Origin: CAZMUN01 sp964569815
GTDB lineage: Archaea; Iainarchaeota; Iainarchaeia; Iainarchaeales; GCA-2688035
Direction: 5' to 3'
Assembly (NCBI GenBank): GCA_964569815.1
Contig: CAZMUN010000023.1
Span: 1-18,062, forward strand
DNA: 18,062 nt
The translations under genes and the position numbers were made by a program. The notes beneath the pieces were generated by a model, which had not been told where the DNA came from, searched no databases, and saw nothing but the letters and a program-made list of their open reading frames with translations. This document shows, in pieces, positions 1-6,694 of the stretch (within the stretch, counting starts at the first letter, position 1; every line of letters begins with the position of its first letter).

Positions 1-21
1 CATCAAGACCCCCATTTTCGT

Positions 22-891
22 TTACACAGATAATTCCTTTTCTTGTATATTGGAGGCAATTCCGCCGACTTTGACTTCCACTATTTTATCATCCTGTAGT
101 TTTAGATTGACAAATATTTCAGAAGGTTTTTTCATAGAGTATCCCTGTTCAAAGACTAAATGACTTGCATCTTGTTTTGAAATCTTGCCATATTTGAAGA
201 GATAACAACTTAAAGCTCCGCTTGAAGTTCCAGTAGCAGATTCTTCAGGGATATCATACAAAGGAGCAAGATTTCTACAATATGCAGTAGAACCAAATTT
301 TGTTTCTAAAGTAAATAAATGATAACCAATTACATCATATTTTTTACTGATTTTAGAAACTTCTTCAAAATTTGGTTTAATATTATGCAAATCTTTAAGA
401 GATTTGATCGGAATGAAAATATCTCTTAAACCAGTAGAAACTATTTGAACAGGCAAATCATCAGAGAGTATTTCTTCTGAAATATTCAAGGATTCTGCAA
501 TCTCTTTTTTATCAATTTCATCAAAAAATTGCGGTGGATTTTGATTCATAAAAATAGTGTTATCATCTTGAACTTCAAGATTCAACATTCCTGCTTTTGT
601 TTCTTGAGTATAAATTCCAGATTTCAAAAGATTCTTTTTTGCCATTAAATAAAATGTGGCAATTGTTGCATGACCACATAAATCAACTTCGCCGTTTGGA
701 GTAAAGAATCTAACTTTATAATTTGCTTTATCCGATTTTTGAACAAAAGCAGTTTCTGATAAGCCCATTTTTTGAGCAATTTTTTGCATGACTTCATCTG
801 ATAAAGAATCCGTATCTAAAACTACACCTGCGGGATTGCCTCCCTCTTTTGTTTTAGCAAAAGCGTTTAGAGTATAAACTTTGATCTTCAT
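22..891 (-). CDS. PhzF-family isomerase/epimerase-like protein
   Basis: A complete 289-residue protein of the PhzF (phenazine biosynthesis-like, diaminopimelate-epimerase fold) family, of normal length. It shows the family landmarks: an N-terminal NAFAKTKEGGNPAGVV stretch (residues 9-24), the candidate catalytic Glu46 in LSETAFV, the DLCGHATIA signature (70-78), and a second-half mirror motif ATGTSSGALSCYL near residues 220-232. Family members are cytoplasmic isomerases whose true substrate is usually unknown; phenazine synthesis is not implied, because no other phz gene is nearby. The ATG start is supported by a TATA-like sequence centred 27-28 bases upstream with no Shine-Dalgarno site, which fits a leaderless mRNA. 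The gene is divergent from the recombinase and appears monocistronic. Family assignment is confident; function is not. Confidence 0.93.
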   Translation of the reverse strand: MKIKVYTLNAFAKTKEGGNPAGVVLDTDSLSDEVMQKIAQKMGLSETAFVQKSDKANYKVRFFTPNGEVDLCGHATIATFYLMAKKNLLKSGIYTQETKAGMLNLEVQDDNTIFMNQNPPQFFDEIDKKEIAESLNISEEILSDDLPVQIVSTGLRDIFIPIKSLKDLHNIKPNFEEVSKISKKYDVIGYHLFTLETKFGSTAYCRNLAPLYDIPEESATGTSSGALSCYLFKYGKISKQDASHLVFEQGYSMKKPSEIFVNLKLQDDKIVEVKVGGIASNIQEKELSV

Positions 892-913
892 AGTATAATT
901 AAAGAAAAGGAAT

Positions 914-923
914 AGTATTTAAC
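914..923 (-). promoter_or_regulatory. TATA box of the PhzF-family gene
   Basis: On the minus strand the sequence reads GTTAAATACT, centred about 27 bases before the ATG at 891. That is the archaeal TATA-to-start-site distance, so the mRNA is probably leaderless. Position-based inference. Confidence 0.55.
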
Positions 924-1030
924 TTTTTTTAGAAAATGGGGCTTCTTTCAAGTCTTTTCCGAATTGCACATAACAACTATTAACCGAGATAAATATTCGC
1001 TTTATAGCTTATTTAGGACAAAAAGCGAGA

Positions 1031-1039
1031 TTTTATAAA
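1031..1039 (+). promoter_or_regulatory. TATA box of the tyrosine recombinase gene
   Basis: TTTTATAAAG is centred near 1035, 27 bases before the ATG at 1062. This favours a leaderless message starting at that ATG over the in-frame ATG at 1053 or TTG at 1047. Confidence 0.5.
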
Positions 1040-1061
1040 GTAAATCTTGCTAATGAGTCAT

Positions 1062-1871
1062 ATGGCAAACGAAGATAAAATAGGTTCTCCCGAAGAAAGG
1101 CATAGGTTAATCGGAAAGCTTATTGAAGAGATAAAACTCAGAAGATATTCTTATCAAACAGGCAAATCTTACACCCCCACAATAAAAGAGTTTCTTGCTT
1201 CAGGCAAGACACCAAGAGAGTTTCTTTTATCATATACAACCAAAAGCAAATCAACAATGAGGTCTGCTTACTTTGCCTTGAAATTCTTCCATGAAAATGT
1301 TTTAAATGCCAAGTTTGAGGAAAAAGTGCCACTTGCCAGAAAATCCCTAAAATTACCTTTAGTCTTGAGTAAAGAGGAAGTAATTAAGATGATAGATTCC
1401 GCAAATAATTTGAAGCACAAGCTTGTCATCATGTTTCTCTATTATGCGGGATTGAGATTAGACGAAGTAAGAAACCTCAAATGGACAGATATTGATTTTG
1501 ACAGAGAAATTATTCATCTCAAGACAGCGAAGGGGGATAAAGAAAGAACCATATTTCTTCACAAAAGATTAATAGAAACCTTGAAAGTGTTTGGTGTGAA
1601 AGAGGCAGGCCCAATATTTAGCTCTCAAAGAAATGGAAAATACAACAAAAGAACTATACAGCAAATTATAAAATCTGCTTCTAAAAAAGCAGGGATCAAA
1701 AAGAATGTGACGCCTCACACATTAAGGCATAGTTTTGCTACGCATCTGTTAGAGGCTGGTGCCGACATAAGATATATCCAACAACTGTTGGGGCACAAGG
1801 ATTTGAAAACTACACAGATTTACACTCATGTGGCAAATAAAGACATAAAGAAACTTGCAAACCTACTTTAA
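1062..1871 (+). CDS. Tyrosine recombinase (XerA/integrase family)
   Basis: A complete phage-integrase-family recombinase of 269 residues from the ATG at 1062. In-frame alternatives are ATG 1053 and TTG 1047; the TATA box position favours 1062. An N-terminal SAM-like core-binding domain (about residues 10-90) precedes the catalytic domain. All active-site residues are visible: Arg132 in AGLR, Lys157 in the TAKGDKER beta-hairpin, His219-x-x-Arg222 in HTLRH, His245 in LLGHKD, and the nucleophile Tyr254 in TQIYTHV. Such enzymes either resolve chromosome dimers (archaeal XerA, typically of this length) or move integrative elements. It sits between a housekeeping-type gene and an arsenic operon, so an element integrase is possible, but no attachment site is seen next to it. 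Intact and probably active. Confidence 0.93.
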   Translation: MANEDKIGSPEERHRLIGKLIEEIKLRRYSYQTGKSYTPTIKEFLASGKTPREFLLSYTTKSKSTMRSAYFALKFFHENVLNAKFEEKVPLARKSLKLPLVLSKEEVIKMIDSANNLKHKLVIMFLYYAGLRLDEVRNLKWTDIDFDREIIHLKTAKGDKERTIFLHKRLIETLKVFGVKEAGPIFSSQRNGKYNKRTIQQIIKSASKKAGIKKNVTPHTLRHSFATHLLEAGADIRYIQQLLGHKDLKTTQIYTHVANKDIKKLANLL

Positions 1872-1942
1872 GTTCTCAGAAATATAGTCCAGATAAAACA
1901 GAAATTGCCCCCAATAAGTTAACATGGCCTTAAACAGAAAAC

Positions 1943-1950
1943 TATTTAAA
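1943..1950 (+). promoter_or_regulatory. TATA box of the ars operon
   Basis: TATTTAAA is centred about 28 bases before the arsR ATG at 1975, and no Shine-Dalgarno site lies between them. The first gene of the operon is therefore probably translated from a leaderless mRNA. Confidence 0.6.
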
Positions 1951-1969
1951 TATTGATGCACATCAATAT
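1950..1969 (+). promoter_or_regulatory. Probable ArsR operator (perfect palindrome)
   Basis: ATATTGATG and CATCAATAT form a perfect 9-base inverted repeat separated by CA. It begins at the edge of the TATA box and ends 5 bases before the arsR ATG, so a bound dimer would block TBP/RNA polymerase. Two-fold sites of this kind are standard for ArsR/SmtB winged-helix dimers. The binding itself is inferred. Confidence 0.75.
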
Positions 1970-1974
1970 GTTTT

Positions 1975-2262
1975 ATGAGTGGAAAGCGCATCGCAATACT
2001 GAAAGCCCTTGCCGATGAAACAAGGCTGAAAATACTTGAACTGCTTTTGGACGGTGAAAAATGCGTATGCGAAATTTTCCCAAAAGTTAAAAGAACGCAG
2101 TCAACTGTTTCAACACAGTTAAGCAAGCTTGAGAAAGCAGGCCTGATTGAATCAAGAAGGCAGGGCAAGAAAATTTTTTATAAAATTAAGAACCCGGTTG
2201 TTTGCGACCTATTCAAGGCACTTGGATATGAAAAAGCCGCGTTGTGGAAAACATGCAGGTAG
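1975..2262 (+). CDS. arsR: ArsR-family metalloregulatory repressor
   Basis: A 95-residue winged-helix regulator of the ArsR/SmtB family at the head of the arsenic operon. It shows the family start (KALADETRLKILELLL), an alpha-3 thiol pair in KCVCEIF (Cys25 and Cys27), where ArsR proteins classically coordinate As(III)/Sb(III), a recognition helix region QSTVSTQLSKLEKAGL, and the RRQGKKIFYKI wing. Extra cysteines lie near the C-terminus (VVCDLF and KTCR) and could supply a third ligand. It should repress the operon from the palindrome just upstream and release it on binding trivalent arsenic. The start ATG fits the TATA spacing. The stop is followed by a 48-base gap before the ferredoxin. Confidence 0.92.
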   Translation: MSGKRIAILKALADETRLKILELLLDGEKCVCEIFPKVKRTQSTVSTQLSKLEKAGLIESRRQGKKIFYKIKNPVVCDLFKALGYEKAALWKTCR

Positions 2263-2310
2263 GAAAAGAAGGGCCGGAAAAGCATTAACTGAAAAAAGGG
2301 GGCTGGATAA

Positions 2311-2658
2311 ATGGATGGCAAAAAATTTTCTGAATGGCATGGGATTGAACGAAATAAGATAGAATGGTTTCCGGCAATTGATGAAAGCAAATGCATTAGC
2401 TGTGGTTTATGTGTTACTACCTGCGGCAGAAGCGTGTATAAATTTGATTACAAGAATAAAAAATCAAAAGCAGTTAACCCAAACAATTGCATGGTTGGCT
2501 GCCAGACCTGCGCAAACCTCTGCCCGGCCGAGGCAATAAAATTTGTTAAGCCGGGAGAGACGACACGGCAAAAAGCCCAGAACATAGTTAAAAAATTCCA
2601 GGTTCTCCAAAAATCCCGCCAGGAACTGGAAACAAGGAAACAAGAAATGGAGTACTGA
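2311..2658 (+). CDS. Dicluster [4Fe-4S] ferredoxin of the ars operon, copy 1
   Basis: A 115-residue soluble ferredoxin with two [4Fe-4S] motifs: Cys28, 31, 34 and 38 (CxxCxxCxxxC), and Cys60, 64, 67 and 71 (CxxxCxxCxxxCP). The insertion in the second motif is a hallmark shared with the second ferredoxin at 3787. The N-terminal WHGIERNKIEWFPAID matches WFGIPREQIDWFPTID in that paralogue, so both come from one family. The C-terminal third (about residues 82-113) is a charged helix absent from copy 2. Probable role: electron donor for arsenical reduction or for the methylation cycle. This is inferred from context, as no partner is proven. Confidence 0.88.
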   Translation: MDGKKFSEWHGIERNKIEWFPAIDESKCISCGLCVTTCGRSVYKFDYKNKKSKAVNPNNCMVGCQTCANLCPAEAIKFVKPGETTRQKAQNIVKKFQVLQKSRQELETRKQEMEY

Positions 2659-2677
2659 AAAAAGAGCAGTGATTTGA

Positions 2678-3784
2678 TTGAAAGAAAAAAACGCGTTCAT
2701 AATAATTGTTGCCCTGTTCCTAGCATTCTACTTCATGCCAGCAGGCAGTGAATGGTTGGACAATGCTTTGCTAAGCGGTTTTTTGCTGCTGCACGAGTAC
2801 GCGACACAGCACATTCTCACCTGCCTTGTTCCTGCATTCTTCATTGCAGGAGCAATCGCAGTATTCGTGAAAAAACAGGCAGTGCTGAAATACTTGGGCG
2901 GGAAAGCAAAGCCCTACATTTCTTACCCGATTGCCTCTGTTTCAGGAGCAGTTCTTGCTGTCTGCAGCTGCACAATCCTCCCATTATTTGCAGGAATCTA
3001 CAAGCGCGGGGCAGGCTTGGGCCCGGCAACAGCATTTCTTTACTCAGGGCCTGCAATCAATGTTGCAGCAATATTCCTCACAGCAAGCGTTTTAGGCTTT
3101 AAAATTGGTTTGGCAAGGGCAGTTGCCGCGGTTTTCTTGGCCCTTTTGGTCGGGCTGACAATGGCTTTTATTTTCAGGGAAAAAAGCGCAAAACAGGAAA
3201 TCGCAGTAGAAGAGGAAACTGAGCAAAAAATTTCAAAAACTTTTATGGGCTTGTTTTTTGCCTCAATGGTCGGAATCCTCATAGTGAACGGCCTGCAAAT
3301 CGATTTTGTGCTAAAATGGGCTTTAATGATTGCTTTTGCTGCAGTAACTGCTTTAATTGCACTGCTAAAATTCAGCAAGGAAACCAGAAACAAGTGGCTT
3401 TCAGAAACATGGAGCATAAGCAAACTACTCATACCATACCTGTTCATCGGCGTTTTTGTTGTAGGATTCATAATGCCATTGATTCCTGAAGAGCTGATAG
3501 TTCAGTGGGTTGGCTCAAACACAATCCAGGCAAATCTTTTGGCATCAGTTTTTGGAGCATTAATGTATTTTTCAACTTTGACTGAAGTGCCGATAATGCA
3601 GGCGCTGATAGCAAAGGGAATGAATCAAGGGCCGGCGCTTTCACTGCTTCTGGCAGGGCCTTCTTTGAGTTTGCCGGCAATGCTTGTAATAAGGCAGGTT
3701 CTCGGAAACAAAAAAACACTGGCATACATTGCGATAGTCGTTGTTTACTCGTCTATTGCAGGAATGGTTTTTGGGGCGATATAA
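2678..3784 (+). CDS. arsP: ArsP/DUF318-family permease (probable organoarsenical efflux)
   Basis: A 368-residue polytopic membrane protein of the permease family that includes ArsP (PF03773). It has two homologous halves joined by a charged loop (about residues 168-186). The first half carries the family motif VCSCTILPLFAGIYKRGAG with the Cys96-Ser-Cys98 pair, followed by FLYSGPAINVAAI; the second half carries the mirror motif LTEVPIMQALIAKG and LLAGPSLSLPAM (301-334). ArsP exports trivalent methylated and aromatic arsenicals, which fits the downstream methyltransferase; other members of the broad family move unknown substrates. The start is TTG at 2678 with a GTGATT Shine-Dalgarno-like stretch just upstream, beginning 20 bases after the ferredoxin stop. 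The gene symbol is given by context and family. Confidence 0.85.
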   Translation: MKEKNAFIIIVALFLAFYFMPAGSEWLDNALLSGFLLLHEYATQHILTCLVPAFFIAGAIAVFVKKQAVLKYLGGKAKPYISYPIASVSGAVLAVCSCTILPLFAGIYKRGAGLGPATAFLYSGPAINVAAIFLTASVLGFKIGLARAVAAVFLALLVGLTMAFIFREKSAKQEIAVEEETEQKISKTFMGLFFASMVGILIVNGLQIDFVLKWALMIAFAAVTALIALLKFSKETRNKWLSETWSISKLLIPYLFIGVFVVGFIMPLIPEELIVQWVGSNTIQANLLASVFGALMYFSTLTEVPIMQALIAKGMNQGPALSLLLAGPSLSLPAMLVIRQVLGNKKTLAYIAIVVVYSSIAGMVFGAI

Positions 3785-3786
3785 GA

Positions 3787-4086
3787 ATGGCAGAAAATGA
3801 GTGGTTTGGAATTCCGAGAGAGCAGATTGACTGGTTTCCAACAATTGACTTTGAGAAATGCACCGGGTGCATGGCGTGCGTGAAAAAATGCGGCCACGAG
3901 GTTTTTGCGGAAGAAAACGGAAAACCAAAAGTCGTTGCGCCAAAAAACTGCGTGGTTGGATGCACTGGCTGCGAAACAGTGTGCATGCAAGGAGCCATAG
4001 GCCACCAGCCGAAAGAGTATTTGCAAAAGCTGGCAAAGAGAAAAGATTTTCAATCAGGATGCACTTGCGGAGGCGAATGCGAATGA
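3787..4086 (+). CDS. Dicluster [4Fe-4S] ferredoxin of the ars operon, copy 2
   Basis: A 99-residue paralogue of the ferredoxin at 2311. Its cluster ligands are Cys25, 28, 31 and 35, and Cys55, 59, 62 and 66, again with the three-residue gap in the second motif. It lacks the charged helical tail of copy 1 and instead ends in a thiol-rich CTCGGEC segment (Cys92, 94 and 98), which could bind arsenic or a metal or dock with ArsM. It begins 2 bases after the permease stop and its TGA overlaps the arsM ATG, so it is translationally coupled to both. Close pairing with the methyltransferase suggests it supplies electrons during As(V)/As(III) cycling; this is inference. Confidence 0.88.
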   Translation: MAENEWFGIPREQIDWFPTIDFEKCTGCMACVKKCGHEVFAEENGKPKVVAPKNCVVGCTGCETVCMQGAIGHQPKEYLQKLAKRKDFQSGCTCGGECE

Positions 4087-4868
4087 GTGCAGGCATTAAA
4101 AAAAGCAGCATTAAGGAAATCGTGAAAGAAAGCTATGGAAAAATAGCTGAATCAAAGAAACTGCAGGGTTGCGGATGCTCATGCAATTGCAGCCAGGTCG
4201 GTTCGGAAGAAATAGCAGGAGCAATAGGCTATTCCAAACAGGAGATTGCGGCAGTGCCAAAAGCAAACCTCGGGCTTGGCTGCGGAAGCCCCACTTCACT
4301 TGGCGAAATAAAGAGAGGGGAAACTGTCCTTGACCTCGGTTCAGGTGCTGGATTCGACTGCTTTCTTGCAGCAAAAAAAACAGGCGAAAGCGGAAAAGTA
4401 ATAGGTGTGGACATGACGCCCAAAATGGTGCAGCTTGCAAAAGAAAATGCCGAAAGATATGGCTACAAGAATGTGGAATTCAGGCTTGGTGAAATAGAGA
4501 GCCTTCCTGTTGAAGATAATTCTGTTGATGTCATAATCAGCAATTGCGTAATCAACCTTAGCCCTGACAAACCAAAAGCATTCAAAGAAGCACACCGTGT
4601 TCTAAGAAAGGGCGGCAGATTATTTGTGTCGGATATTGTTCTCCTGAAGGAACTGGCCGAAACGCAAAAAAATGACAAAGAGCTTATTGCGGGCTGTGTT
4701 GGGGGCGCAATGCTCAAAGGCCAGTACATTCAACTAATCAAGGCACAAGGCTTTGAAGTTACGATAATCTCGGGAGACAAGAATATCAGCGGCAGGCAGT
4801 ACAAGGGGCTTCCTGTTGAAAGCTTAAAACTGGTTGCCCAAAAAAATAATCGGGGAGAAAGCAAATGA
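4083..4868 (+). CDS. arsM: Arsenite S-adenosylmethionine methyltransferase
   Basis: A 261-residue ArsM, cytoplasmic, transferring methyl groups from SAM to trivalent arsenic to give methylated arsenicals. It has the class I methyltransferase SAM motif VLDLGSGAGFD (82-92) and the acidic loop VIGVDMTPKM. The three conserved arsenic-binding cysteines are all present: Cys67 in LGLGCGSP, Cys155 in ISNCVINL and Cys205 in AGCVGG. A thiol-rich GCGCSCNC stretch (29-36) precedes the catalytic domain. I chose the ATG at 4083, overlapping the ferredoxin stop as ATGA. The frame is open back to 3858, but that upstream part is just the ferredoxin gene read out of frame. The stop overlaps the arsF-like start as ATGA, so the operon is tightly coupled. 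Confidence 0.93.
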   Translation: MSAGIKKSSIKEIVKESYGKIAESKKLQGCGCSCNCSQVGSEEIAGAIGYSKQEIAAVPKANLGLGCGSPTSLGEIKRGETVLDLGSGAGFDCFLAAKKTGESGKVIGVDMTPKMVQLAKENAERYGYKNVEFRLGEIESLPVEDNSVDVIISNCVINLSPDKPKAFKEAHRVLRKGGRLFVSDIVLLKELAETQKNDKELIAGCVGGAMLKGQYIQLIKAQGFEVTIISGDKNISGRQYKGLPVESLKLVAQKNNRGESK

Positions 4869-5392
4869 AACAGGAAAACACCAGAAAACAAGTGTTCTTA
4901 ATATTGTCCTTGCTGGCAATTTCAGTGCTTTTTTCGGGTTGCCTTCAAAGCAATGCCAACAACTCGCCACAAAATGCAGGCAGCACAGCATTGGGGCAGC
5001 AAGGCGAGCAGGGCAATGAAAACAATTCTGCGGGCATAGTTGTTTCTAGCGAAATTGAAAAAGTGGAGGTCATTCATTTTCATGGAACACACCAATGCTA
5101 TTCCTGCATTACTGTCGGAGATTATGCCGAGGAAACAGTGAACACTTTCTTTTCAGATGAATTAGAGTCAGGCCGGGTTGTTTTTATGCACATAAATGGC
5201 GAATTGCCTGAAAACCAGGAAGCCGTGCAAAAATACGGGGCAACCGGCTCGTCGCTATGGATAGGAACATACGCTTCAGGCGGAAAATTCAGCAAAGAGC
5301 AAAACATTAACGTTTGGTACAAGATTGGAAACAAGCAGGAATACATGAATTATTTGAAAGGAATTATTGAACAAAAACTGAAAGGCGAATAA
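4865..5392 (+). CDS. arsF: ArsF-like lipoprotein thioredoxin (nitroarsenical reductase subunit family)
   Basis: A 175-residue secreted lipoprotein. A hydrophobic signal (about residues 10-23) ends in lipobox LFSGC with Cys26, followed by a low-complexity Asn/Gln/Gly linker (28-57) and a thioredoxin-like domain. Its redox motif is HQCYSC (Cys78/Cys81), and the EETVNTFFSDEL and VVFMHINGELPENQEAVQKYG segments match the pattern I know for ArsF-family proteins. In Shewanella an arsEFG operon gives reduction of nitrophenyl arsenicals by ArsE/ArsF and export by ArsG. Here it is followed immediately by ArsG-like and ArsE-like genes, which is the main support. The ATG overlaps the arsM stop (ATGA). 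Membrane-anchored, acting on the outer face; the exact substrate is inferred. Confidence 0.75.
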   Translation: MKQENTRKQVFLILSLLAISVLFSGCLQSNANNSPQNAGSTALGQQGEQGNENNSAGIVVSSEIEKVEVIHFHGTHQCYSCITVGDYAEETVNTFFSDELESGRVVFMHINGELPENQEAVQKYGATGSSLWIGTYASGGKFSKEQNINVWYKIGNKQEYMNYLKGIIEQKLKGE

Positions 5393-5393
5393 A

Positions 5394-6101
5394 ATGGATT
5401 TAATGGCTTTCATGGAAGCAATGGGAACAAGCAACATCCCGTTAATTGCCGCTTTTTTCATTGGCTTGATGACTGCAATAAGCCCCTGCCCGCTTGCAAC
5501 CAACATAACCGCAATAGCATACATGTCAAAAAAAATAGAGAAGAAAACAACAATAATTGTTGGCCTGCTATACACATTGGGAAGAATGGCAGCATATGTT
5601 TTTCTGGCTTCATTAATCGTGTATGTTGGAATAAACACTCAGGCTGTTTCTTTTTTCCTTCAAAAATACGGAGAACAATTCATTGGCCCGTTTTTGATTG
5701 CAATAGGCGTCTTGCTTTTGATAGCACCCAAACTCAATTTTTTTAAAGGGAATTCAAGGCTGGAAAAAATAGAGCAAGCCCTTTCAGAAAAAGGTTACCT
5801 GGGCTGTTTTTTGCTTGGCGTTGTTTTTGCGCTGGCTTTCTGCCCATTCAGCGCAGTCCTGTTCTTTGGAATGTTGATTCCTTTGGCACTGCAGGCAGGA
5901 GACGCAATTGCAATTCCCTCTGTTTTTGCACTGGCTACAGGCCTGCCGGTAATAATCTTTTCCTTTGTCCTTGTCTATGGCGTTTCAAGAATAGGGGCGA
6001 CATTAAACAAGCTGCAGTTGTTTGAGAAAATCATGCGAACAGCAGTTTCACTAACATTTATCATAATCGGAATATACTACACAGGAATTATTTGGATTTA
6101 A
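5394..6101 (+). CDS. arsG: ArsG-like / CcdA-DsbD-type membrane protein
   Basis: A 235-residue protein of about six transmembrane helices in the CcdA/DsbD transmembrane superfamily, to which the ArsG aminoarsenical efflux permeases belong. Cys32 in ISPCPLA and Cys150 in LAFCPFSA occupy the positions of the two redox cysteines of CcdA, which shuttle electrons across the membrane, and the sequence TGLPVIIFSFVLVYG is also family-like. It starts one base after the arsF-like stop. Two roles are compatible: efflux of reduced aromatic arsenicals, as reported for ArsG, or passing reducing equivalents from a cytoplasmic thioredoxin to the ArsF-like lipoprotein. The family call is firm; the symbol rests on synteny. 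Confidence 0.78.
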   Translation: MDLMAFMEAMGTSNIPLIAAFFIGLMTAISPCPLATNITAIAYMSKKIEKKTTIIVGLLYTLGRMAAYVFLASLIVYVGINTQAVSFFLQKYGEQFIGPFLIAIGVLLLIAPKLNFFKGNSRLEKIEQALSEKGYLGCFLLGVVFALAFCPFSAVLFFGMLIPLALQAGDAIAIPSVFALATGLPVIIFSFVLVYGVSRIGATLNKLQLFEKIMRTAVSLTFIIIGIYYTGIIWI

Positions 6102-6109
6102 TCAAAAAC

Positions 6110-6115
6110 GGAGGT
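6110..6115 (+). promoter_or_regulatory. Strong Shine-Dalgarno site deciding the arsE-like start
   Basis: GGAGGT lies 6 bases before the ATG at 6122. It selects this start over the in-frame TTG at 6092, which would overlap the preceding gene. Confidence 0.8.
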
Positions 6116-6121
6116 ATTGAA

Positions 6122-6349
6122 ATGAAAATCAAGGTTTTAGGCTCAGGCTGTCCAAAATGCAAACAAGTGGAAGCAAACGTAAAAAAGGCTCTGGAAGAAA
6201 CAGGCAAAAAAGCGGAAATAGAAAAAGTGACGGACATAAGCAAAATAATTGAAGCAGGAATAATGGCTACGCCTGCATTAGACATTGGCGACAAAATTGT
6301 TTGCAGTGGCAGAATCCCAACAAAAGACGAAATCAAAAAATGGCTGTGA
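6122..6349 (+). CDS. arsE: Mini-thioredoxin / redox-active disulfide protein (ArsE-like)
   Basis: A 75-residue cytoplasmic thioredoxin-fold protein of the glutaredoxin-like 'redox-active disulfide protein 2' type. It has the active-site motif GSGCPKC (Cys10/Cys13), a cis-proline region ATPAL (49-53), and Cys61 in IVCSGRIP. There is no signal peptide. It is the last gene of the arsenic operon, 20 bases after the ArsG-like gene, with its own strong ribosome site. In the arsEFG model the small ArsE component cooperates with ArsF in nitro reduction; equally, it could be the electron donor to the CcdA-like membrane protein. The symbol is assigned by neighbourhood; similar proteins occur in other redox operons. 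Confidence 0.72.
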   Translation: MKIKVLGSGCPKCKQVEANVKKALEETGKKAEIEKVTDISKIIEAGIMATPALDIGDKIVCSGRIPTKDEIKKWL

Positions 6350-6406
6350 GAATGTTAAAATTAAGCATTAGAACCACACAGGATAGATCTATGCCACCAG
6401 CAAGCA

Positions 6407-6433
6407 GGCTGGTTACTGGCAGAAAAGGAAGAA
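6407..6433 (+). repeat. 27-base direct repeat, left copy
   Basis: An exact 27-base match to 10276-10302 (begins GGCTGGTTACTGG, ends AAAAGGAAGAA). Weaker similarity continues a few bases on both sides (about 39 bases in all). The left copy follows the ars operon; the two copies bracket the RelE pair and both secreted lipoproteins. It may mark the boundary of an inserted block or a regulatory leader element. Confidence 0.7.
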
Positions 6434-6492
6434 GTAGTTATCACTGAATTCTTAGGCTATGTCTGTTTTTAGGATAACCGTTTTATACGGCC

Positions 6493-6528
6493 ATAATAGG
6501 GTTAAAATGCCTGTTTTGGCCCTATTGT
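6493..6528. terminator. Long hairpin downstream of the ars operon
   Basis: The arms AATAGGG-TT-AAAA and TTTT-GG-CCCTATT pair over 13 positions (two G-U wobbles), around a 6-base loop TGCCTG, with two further weak pairs outside. It starts about 145 bases after the last ars gene. It could terminate transcription or form the 5' stem of a structured RNA; there is no strong T-run directly after it, so the terminator call is tentative. Confidence 0.45.
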
Positions 6529-6537
6529 AATAGTACG

Positions 6538-6597
6538 AATATTGCTTTTCGCAATGAGGAATATGGCACATTATTGCGCATTATAATGAGCAATATT
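6538..6597. repeat. Nested inverted repeats (cruciform-like)
   Basis: The outer arms AATATTGC (6538-6545) and GCAATATT (6590-6597) enclose two smaller hairpins: ATTGC-ttttc-GCAAT, which competes with the left arm, and CATTAT (6569-6574) with ATAATG (6583-6588). This is a compact, multi-branched foldable segment in a gene-free stretch. Confidence 0.5.
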
Positions 6598-6605
6598 TTA
6601 AACAC

Positions 6606-6651
6606 GAGTTATCACTGGGTTATCAGACTGTTTTGGTTTTTGTGATAACTC
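6606..6651. repeat. 10-base perfect inverted repeat GAGTTATCAC / GTGATAACTC
   Basis: GAGTTATCAC (6606-6615) pairs exactly with GTGATAACTC (6642-6651) around a 26-base loop. The core GTTATCACTG also occurs at about 6437-6446, and GGTTATCAG occurs inside the loop. These repeats could be protein-binding sites or part of a structured RNA. The whole stretch 6350-6690 has no convincing gene. Confidence 0.55.
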
Positions 6652-6694
6652 CAAGCAATAATACTATGATTCATTTTGAAGCATAAACGATACA

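Noticed and set aside
22..891. Phenazine biosynthesis role for the PhzF-family gene
   Set aside because: PhzF homologues are widespread without phenazine production, and no other phz genes are present.
3858..4082. N-terminal extension of ArsM (open frame back to 3858)
   Set aside because: It lies entirely inside the second ferredoxin gene in another frame, has arginine-rich non-protein-like composition, and the ATG at 4083 with ATGA coupling gives the normal ArsM start.
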